Below, in pieces: positions 5,802 to 9,722 of a DNA stretch of 9,722 bases. The notes beneath the pieces are model-generated. The model was not told the DNA's origin, made no database searches, and saw nothing but the letters and a program-made list of their open reading frames with translations. The DNA comes from Methanobacterium sp. Its GTDB lineage: Archaea > Methanobacteriota > Methanobacteria > Methanobacteriales > Methanobacteriaceae. The position numbers and the translations under genes are program-made. The stretch is taken from positions 1 through 9,722 of the forward strand of contig JAJFTX010000075.1 in NCBI GenBank assembly GCA_021372715.1, written 5' to 3'. The stretch's first letter is position 1. Each line of letters begins with the position of its first letter.

Positions 5802-7031
5802 TCAGGTCCTATACCTTAAAATAGCCGCGATCCCACCGAAAGCCTTAAATAATTGCATTCCTTCTTCCGTTTCAGTGGATATGATTTCAACTTCAGATCC
5901 CACTTCTTCAGCCATGTCCACGAAGTCATCTATTAAATCTCGGCCTTCTTCTAGTTTCATCTTTTCGCCGCATGTGGGGCAGGTTACTTCTTCCTCGTCT
6001 GCTTCTTTGTTAACGGTTTTTTCTGTTTGAGCCTTGCAGGATGGGCAGTGGTAGATTAATCTTTTCTTTTTCAGGTTTTCAGAAAGCAGTAGGATTTCAA
6101 CGGCACCCATACTCAGGTTTCCTCTTACATCGGCTTCTCCATAGCTGGCCAGTCCATGTTCATCCACCAGTTCATGCAGGAATTTCTGAACTAACTTCTT
6201 CTCACGCATTACATCTATTTCGGTGAGTACGTCCATAGATTTATCCATAACTTCTCTTATTCCGAATTCTCCCGTGTAGGAGGTGTCTACGGTGGTGATG
6301 ATTTTCTGTTTGATCTCATGATGCAGGTAGTCCCCTTCGATAAATTCCTCTTTGGTATGGCCGGGTCCGCCTACTATAACTCCTTTAAGGTCGGGTAAAT
6401 TTAAAAATGCGTCGTTCATATGTTCTCCAATCCGCTTTTTGAACTCATGAGCAGCCAGATCTATCAGGCGGTCGAACCTCCTCTGGGACTGACCACCGGC
6501 TTTATGCTTACCCGGCACTCCACTGGTAAGATGTTTGACTATATCGATCCTTTTACCCCTTAATATTGCTATGGTGGCTTCTTTACGGTCGATAACTGCT
6601 AATCCATATACATCCTTCTCTTCCAAGATCTCCTGTAATGGTTCCAAATAGAATTCAGAGTTACAATGATAGACATAGGTCTGAACTGGTTCTGGCGGTT
6701 CGAATACGTAGGTTTCCATCTTCTCGGTTCCAGGACCACCTTTAGGTATCATACCCACGAATAGAACCAGACCCTTCTCAGGGGGTTTGGGAAAGAGCTT
6801 CATACGTTGCATTATTACTTCAATAGCAGATTGTACGTTCTTTTTGGTTTGTTTGCTTTTGATATTGGCGCTTTGACTTAACTCCTCTCGCATATGCTTT
6901 ACTACGTCGCTTATCTGCCTATCTGGAGGTATATAAACTGAAACAAGCTCTGTTCCCCGCCCTCGCTTCTGGGAAAGTTCTTCCAAGGTTCTTTTAACCT
7001 CGTATATTTCCTTTGATGATACCTCTGACAT
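5802..7031 (-). CDS. prf1: Archaeal peptide chain release factor 1 (aRF1)
   Basis: A 409-residue class-1 release factor that recognises all three stop codons in the ribosomal A site and triggers hydrolysis of peptidyl-tRNA. Decoding elements in the N domain are the GTELVSVYIPP loop (26-36), NIKS (56-59) and YxCxxxF (Y121, C123, F127). The middle domain has the catalytic GGQ (179-181) within KHKAGGQSQRR. The C domain carries a zinc ribbon, C329/C332 and C351/C354, as in archaeal members. The length is normal for the family and every key residue is present. The ATG start is preceded by AGGAGT (minus strand of 7041-7046) about 10 bases away. The gene diverges from pyrH. No frameshift or unusual feature is seen. 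Confidence 0.97.
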   Translation of the reverse strand: MSEVSSKEIYEVKRTLEELSQKRGRGTELVSVYIPPDRQISDVVKHMREELSQSANIKSKQTKKNVQSAIEVIMQRMKLFPKPPEKGLVLFVGMIPKGGPGTEKMETYVFEPPEPVQTYVYHCNSEFYLEPLQEILEEKDVYGLAVIDRKEATIAILRGKRIDIVKHLTSGVPGKHKAGGQSQRRFDRLIDLAAHEFKKRIGEHMNDAFLNLPDLKGVIVGGPGHTKEEFIEGDYLHHEIKQKIITTVDTSYTGEFGIREVMDKSMDVLTEIDVMREKKLVQKFLHELVDEHGLASYGEADVRGNLSMGAVEILLLSENLKKKRLIYHCPSCKAQTEKTVNKEADEEEVTCPTCGEKMKLEEGRDLIDDFVDMAEEVGSEVEIISTETEEGMQLFKAFGGIAAILRYRT

Positions 7032-7191
7032 TTAAAAACCACTCCTGATTGAATTAGAATAAAGTGAATATGTTTTTATTTCCAGAAATTGTGAAATTTT
7101 CCTCTTAAATTAAGTTGGAGAATGATAATTATATAGTAATTGATATTTAAATATCTGGATAGATGTATACAATTTTGATTATGGTGATGAT
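7032..7191. promoter_or_regulatory. Divergent promoter region between prf1 and pyrH
   Basis: A 160-base AT-rich spacer without a gene. For prf1 (minus) two TATA-like sequences are possible. One is the reverse of 7126-7137 (CTATATAATTAT), which would give a leader of about 70 bases. The other is a weaker AAATAAAAA-type stretch near 7073-7083, which would give a short leader. The pyrH box is listed separately. The paired orientation suggests independent but neighbouring promoters. No operator is recognised. Confidence 0.4.
7142..7155 (+). promoter_or_regulatory. Palindromic TATA box of pyrH
   Basis: GATATTTAAATATC is a perfect 14-base palindrome containing a good archaeal TATA element. Transcription about 25 bases downstream would start near 7172-7176. 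The resulting short leader contains GGTGAT (7183-7188), which pairs with the end of 16S rRNA just before the ATG at 7192. Confidence 0.55.
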
Positions 7192-7866
7192 ATGAAAATA
7201 GTGGTTACCATCGGTGGCTCTGTACTGATTAAAAATAGTGATTATAAGAAATTTAAAGAATATGTGGATGTATTATTGGAGATGAAGGCAGAAAATGAGC
7301 TTTTCGTTGTGGTGGGTGGTGGTAAACCTGCCCGTAATTACATTAAAATTGCAAGGGCTTTAGGTGCTTCTGAAGCCCTCTGTGATGATGTGGGTATTGA
7401 AGTAACTCGTATGAATGCCCGTCTCCTGATCATTGCTCTGGGCGATGCAGCCTATCCTAAGGTTCCCCATAACTTTGCAGAAGCCCTGGAATACTCATCA
7501 TCTGGTAAGTTGGTGGTTATGGGGGGTACTGAACCTGCTCATAGTACAGATGCTGTTGGAAGTATACTTGCTGAGTTTATAGGTGCGGATCTGCTTATAA
7601 ATGCTACTTCGGTAGATGGTTTATATGATAAGGATCCGGAAATATATGATGATGCAGTGATGTTTGAGGAGATTACTGCCTCTGATATGATGGATCTTTT
7701 ATCTAATAAGGATATTATGGCGGGGACCTATGAATTCTTTGATCAGACGGCTATTGGAATTATTAAAAGATCAAGGATTAAGACGGTGATTTTGAATGGT
7801 GATGATCCCCGTAATATCATAAAAGCTACCTTTGAGAAGATTGGGACTACTATTCTGCCGCAATAA
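7192..7866 (+). CDS. pyrH: UMP kinase, archaeal type
   Basis: A 224-residue amino-acid-kinase-fold enzyme that phosphorylates UMP to UDP with ATP, a step in cytosolic pyrimidine nucleotide synthesis. Visible elements are the N-terminal VTIGGSVL glycine loop (5-12), VVVGGGKPARNYI (39-51), an R-M-N-A helix (73-76), GGTEPAHSTD (111-120) in the UMP-binding region, and NATSVDGLYDKDP (137-149), the family's C-terminal nucleotide-binding signature. The length of about 225 matches the archaeal form, which is shorter than bacterial PyrH. The ATG lies 3 bases after GGTGAT. Related kinases (glutamate-5-kinase, isopentenyl phosphate kinase) share the fold, but the GGTEPAHSTD segment and overall length favour UMP kinase. 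It is followed 99 bases later by the zinc-ribbon membrane protein on the same strand. Confidence 0.95.
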   Translation: MKIVVTIGGSVLIKNSDYKKFKEYVDVLLEMKAENELFVVVGGGKPARNYIKIARALGASEALCDDVGIEVTRMNARLLIIALGDAAYPKVPHNFAEALEYSSSGKLVVMGGTEPAHSTDAVGSILAEFIGADLLINATSVDGLYDKDPEIYDDAVMFEEITASDMMDLLSNKDIMAGTYEFFDQTAIGIIKRSRIKTVILNGDDPRNIIKATFEKIGTTILPQ

Positions 7867-7894
7867 TACGGGACCAGTAGTTGTTTCAATATAA

Positions 7895-7909
7895 TTAAAT
7901 ATTTAAAAG
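7895..7909 (+). promoter_or_regulatory. TATA-like box ahead of the zinc-ribbon gene
   Basis: TTAAATATTTAAAAG contains a 12-base palindrome (7895-7906). It lies about 60-70 bases before the ATG at 7966 and would start a transcript near 7930, ahead of the GGAG at 7952-7955. Cotranscription with pyrH remains possible, as no strong T tract separates them. Confidence 0.4.
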
Positions 7910-7965
7910 CAAAAATTAGAAGATAATTAAAACTAAAAAAACAATTAAAATGGAGTTTTTAATAT

Positions 7966-8166
7966 ATGACTGTAGAACCACATAAACACTGCCCTGCTTG
8001 CGGTACGCCCATACCCATGAGTGAGCGTTATTGCTCTCCCCGGTGCCAGCAGGTAATTGCAGAAAACCAGAAGAAGGTTAAAAGAACTAAAAACTTTTTA
8101 TACATCTTATTCGCAGTTTTCATACTTGTATGGCTTTATTTCATGTTAAGGGGCAAGATTTTTTAA
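7966..8166 (+). CDS. Small membrane-anchored zinc-ribbon protein (DUF2116-like)
   Basis: A 66-residue protein of unknown role. Its N-terminal half is a compact treble-clef/zinc-ribbon motif with CPACG (C9, C12) and YCSPRC (C23, C27), spaced to bind one zinc ion. A basic linker (KKVKRTK, about 36-42) is followed by one membrane helix (about 43-62) and a short basic end, so the zinc domain probably faces the cytosol. It resembles the archaeal family DUF2116; that name is from memory and not checked by search. GGAG at 7952-7955, 10 bases upstream, supports the start. It lies after pyrH and converges on the GerW-like gene. Function is not known; a partner-docking or regulatory role is only a guess. 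Confidence 0.85.
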   Translation: MTVEPHKHCPACGTPIPMSERYCSPRCQQVIAENQKKVKRTKNFLYILFAVFILVWLYFMLRGKIF

Positions 8167-8310
8167 ATTTAATCTAAATATTTTTTTTATTTTTTGAAAT
8201 AAGTTTTTTTATAATAGCAGGTTTTTTATGAATAAATTAGAAGCATGGTTTTTCAGGGTTTATTGTAGAAATAAATATTTTAAGGCTCTTTTTATTTAAG
8301 AAATAAATTT
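8167..8310. terminator. Convergent spacer with stacked oligo-T terminators
   Basis: A 144-base gap. On the plus strand, T8 (8181-8188), T6 (8190-8195) and T7 (8204-8210) follow the zinc-ribbon gene and form a strong archaeal terminator. On the minus strand, after the GerW-like stop, shorter T tracts occur (reverse of about 8284-8310). I see no gene or RNA structure here. Confidence 0.6.
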
Positions 8311-8706
8311 TTAAGGAGTGGCGATATCTTCCAGTCCTTTTCTCATTTGTTCCCTTTTTTCTTCATTTTTTTTCTGTCTTTCCCGCCATTCTTTAAGGAA
8401 TTCCAGGCCAAGCTCGCTTAATTCGCCTATGGCTTTATTTAATGGTTCTTGAGATTTTAAAGTGACTACTTGGATTTGTTCAGAAGCTTCCGCGCTTTTA
8501 TCCACTACCACGAAGGCAATAGGCTCCACGGCCGCTCCTCCACCAGCTCCTACACCTTGATTTTTTCCAGCTCCAAAACCCAGACCAACACGTGTAATGG
8601 GAATTAAAGTTTTTCCATCACTTTCAATAGGCTTTCCAATCACATTATCCATATTTAAAACCTTTAAAAGCCCTTCTAAAGTTGTTTTTGTAGGATCTTC
8701 ACTCAT
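8311..8706 (-). CDS. GerW/YtfJ-family protein
   Basis: A 131-residue cytosolic protein of the family named after the Bacillus spore protein YtfJ (GerW). In Bacillus it is needed for lysozyme-induced germination; the molecular function is unclear. The N-terminal LEGLLKVLNMDNVIGKPI (10-27) leads to the family core TLIPITRVGLGFGAGKNQ (33-50), a Gly-rich loop VGAGGGAAVEPIAFVVVD (52-69) and a charged helical tail (about 101-126, many Glu, Lys and Arg). A longer reading from 8814 adds 36 residues that do not look family-like. The ATG at 8706 has GGGAGGAA (minus strand of about 8714-8721) at correct spacing and begins just before the conserved helix. Methanogens do not sporulate, so the role here must differ. 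The neighbour upstream on the same strand is TFB, with a separate terminator. Confidence 0.88.
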   Translation of the reverse strand: MSEDPTKTTLEGLLKVLNMDNVIGKPIESDGKTLIPITRVGLGFGAGKNQGVGAGGGAAVEPIAFVVVDKSAEASEQIQVVTLKSQEPLNKAIGELSELGLEFLKEWRERQKKNEEKREQMRKGLEDIATP

Positions 8707-8745
8707 GATGTAATTCCTCCCTGATAATATGTAATTTGGATGTAG

Positions 8746-8757
8746 TATATTTAATAT
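8746..8757 (-). promoter_or_regulatory. TATA-like box of the GerW-family gene
   Basis: On the minus strand this reads ATATTAAATATA. A start about 25 bases on would fall near 8724, giving a leader of under 20 bases that includes the GGGAGG ribosome binding site. This placement argues against translation from the more upstream codon at 8814. Confidence 0.5.
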
Positions 8758-8875
8758 TAGAGGGAACTCCCATAAAAAGAATGATATTTTATTATTACCA
8801 TATTTGAGATGCACTGATTATTGCGCATAGAAAATGTTATATTGAAAATTGTTTAATTTTAAAAAAGTAGATTTG

Positions 8876-8898
8876 AGGCCTAAAAAAAATCTAGGCCT
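8876..8898 (-). terminator. Hairpin plus T tract after the TFB gene
   Basis: AGGCCTA (8876-8882) and TAGGCCT (8892-8898) form a 7-base-pair stem directly after the TFB stop codon. On the minus strand the loop contains a T8 run, and another T6 run follows (A6 at 8861-8866). Archaeal termination relies mainly on the T tract. The hairpin may add to it or protect the 3' end. Confidence 0.5.
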
Positions 8899-8900
8899 AT

Positions 8901-9722
8901 TTATAAAGTTACGCCCATATCAAGCTGTTCTGTGAGTTCCTTATATCTGTTCCTGATGGTTACTTCGGTAACTCCTGCTATATCGGCCACGTCTCTCTGT
9001 GTTTTTCTTTCACCGAGAAGTACCGATGCAATGTATAAAGCTGCTGCTGCTACGCCGGTAGGTCCTCTTCCGGAGGTGAGTCCTTTTTCCATGGCTTTTT
9101 CTATTATTTCAATTGCTTTGGATTGTACTTCACCGGAGAGGTTTAATTCACTGGCGAATCGTGGTACGTAATCCACTGGTGATGTGGGGGGTAGTTTTAT
9201 ATTTAATTCTCTGGTTAAAAATCGATAGGTTCTTCCAACTTCTTTTTTACTTACCCTAGAGACTTCTGCAATCTCATCTAGAGTTCGGGGTACGTTGCAT
9301 CTTCGGCAGGCAGCGTATAATGATGCTGCTACCACTCCTTCTATGCTTCTGCCTCTGATTAGTTTGTTTTCCACAGCATTTCGGTATACTACTGAGGCAG
9401 CTTCTCTTACACTTCTAGGCAGGCCCAGTCTAGATGAGTCTCTGTCCAGTTCGCTTAAAGCAAAGGCCAAGTTTCTTTCAGTTGCACCAGATATTCTGAT
9501 TTTTCTCTGCCATTTCCGCAGACGATACCATTGGGCTCTGTTTCTGGCGGGTATATCTCTTCCATAGATGTCTTTGTTTCGCCAGTCGATCATGGTGGAT
9601 AAACCTTTATCGTGTATGGTATAGGTTATAGGTGCTCCTACCCTGGTTCTTTTATCTCTTTGCTCATGGTCAAAGGCCCTCCATTCGGGACCCATATCTA
9701 CCAGATTATCATCTATTACCAG
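8901..9722 (-). CDS. tfb: Transcription initiation factor IIB (TFB), N-terminus outside the window
   Basis: General archaeal transcription factor that joins TBP at the promoter, contacts the BRE and recruits RNA polymerase. 273 residues are visible. The frame continues past the first Met to the window edge, where the last nine codons read LVIDDNLVD, the stretch just after the zinc ribbon. The gene is therefore cut at its 5' end and about 35-40 residues are missing. MGPEWRAFDHEQRDKRTR and the following GAPITYTIHDKGLSTMIDW form the B-reader/linker region. The first cyclin fold spans about residues 75-165 and the second about 170-270, ending with a helix-turn-helix (TQRDVADIAGVTEVTIRNRY) that reads the BRE. 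The length and all segments match a normal TFB. It may be the main TFB or one of several paralogues; its strong conservation suggests the main one. Confidence 0.96.
   Translation of the reverse strand: MVIDDNLVDMGPEWRAFDHEQRDKRTRVGAPITYTIHDKGLSTMIDWRNKDIYGRDIPARNRAQWYRLRKWQRKIRISGATERNLAFALSELDRDSSRLGLPRSVREAASVVYRNAVENKLIRGRSIEGVVAASLYAACRRCNVPRTLDEIAEVSRVSKKEVGRTYRFLTRELNIKLPPTSPVDYVPRFASELNLSGEVQSKAIEIIEKAMEKGLTSGRGPTGVAAAALYIASVLLGERKTQRDVADIAGVTEVTIRNRYKELTEQLDMGVTL

Noticed and set aside
8707..8814. N-terminal extension of the GerW-family protein from 8814
   Set aside because: The 36 extra residues are not family-like. A TATA-like box and a strong ribosome binding site sit inside the extension, directly before the ATG at 8706.

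Overview
This window looks like chromosomal DNA from a methanogenic archaeon of the order Methanobacteriales, probably Methanobacterium or a close relative. The evidence is an archaeal information-processing set: an aRF1-type release factor with NIKS and GGQ motifs, and a TFIIB-like factor with two cyclin folds. It also has an archaeal-type UMP kinase, AT-rich spacers with TATA-like boxes, oligo-T transcript ends, and a large secreted beta-propeller/beta-helix protein of a kind common in methanogens. The genus is my inference from sequence familiarity; no search was run.

Layout: positions 3-959 hold the C-terminal two thirds or so of a drug-exporter-type MFS permease, cut by the left edge. 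Next come a SemiSWEET-type small membrane protein (1021-1281), a flavodoxin (1377-1847) and, 24 bases later behind a clear ribosome binding site, a TTG-started TrmO/TsaA-family tRNA methyltransferase (1872-2267). All of these are on the plus strand. They converge on a very large minus-strand gene (2382-5639) encoding a secreted protein. That protein has a signal peptide, a seven-bladed propeller interrupted by two chitobiase-C-terminal-like domains, and a beta-helix built from a 282-base four-coil super-repeat. Its start appears to be non-AUG: no ATG, GTG or TTG lies in frame ahead of the signal peptide, but a TATA-like box and a Shine-Dalgarno sequence sit exactly in front of an ATT codon.

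From 5802 onward the region is conserved housekeeping: prf1 (aRF1, minus) and pyrH (UMP kinase, plus) diverge from a shared 160-base spacer. A small zinc-ribbon membrane protein (plus) follows pyrH and converges on a GerW/YtfJ-family protein (minus). The general transcription factor TFB (minus) runs off the right edge and lacks only its N-terminal zinc ribbon.

The left half is accessory (transport, redox, surface) and the right half is core translation, nucleotide and transcription machinery. The most unusual item is the surface protein: its domain mixture, its regular DNA-level repeats and its start codon. I saw no RNA gene, insertion sequence or CRISPR array.
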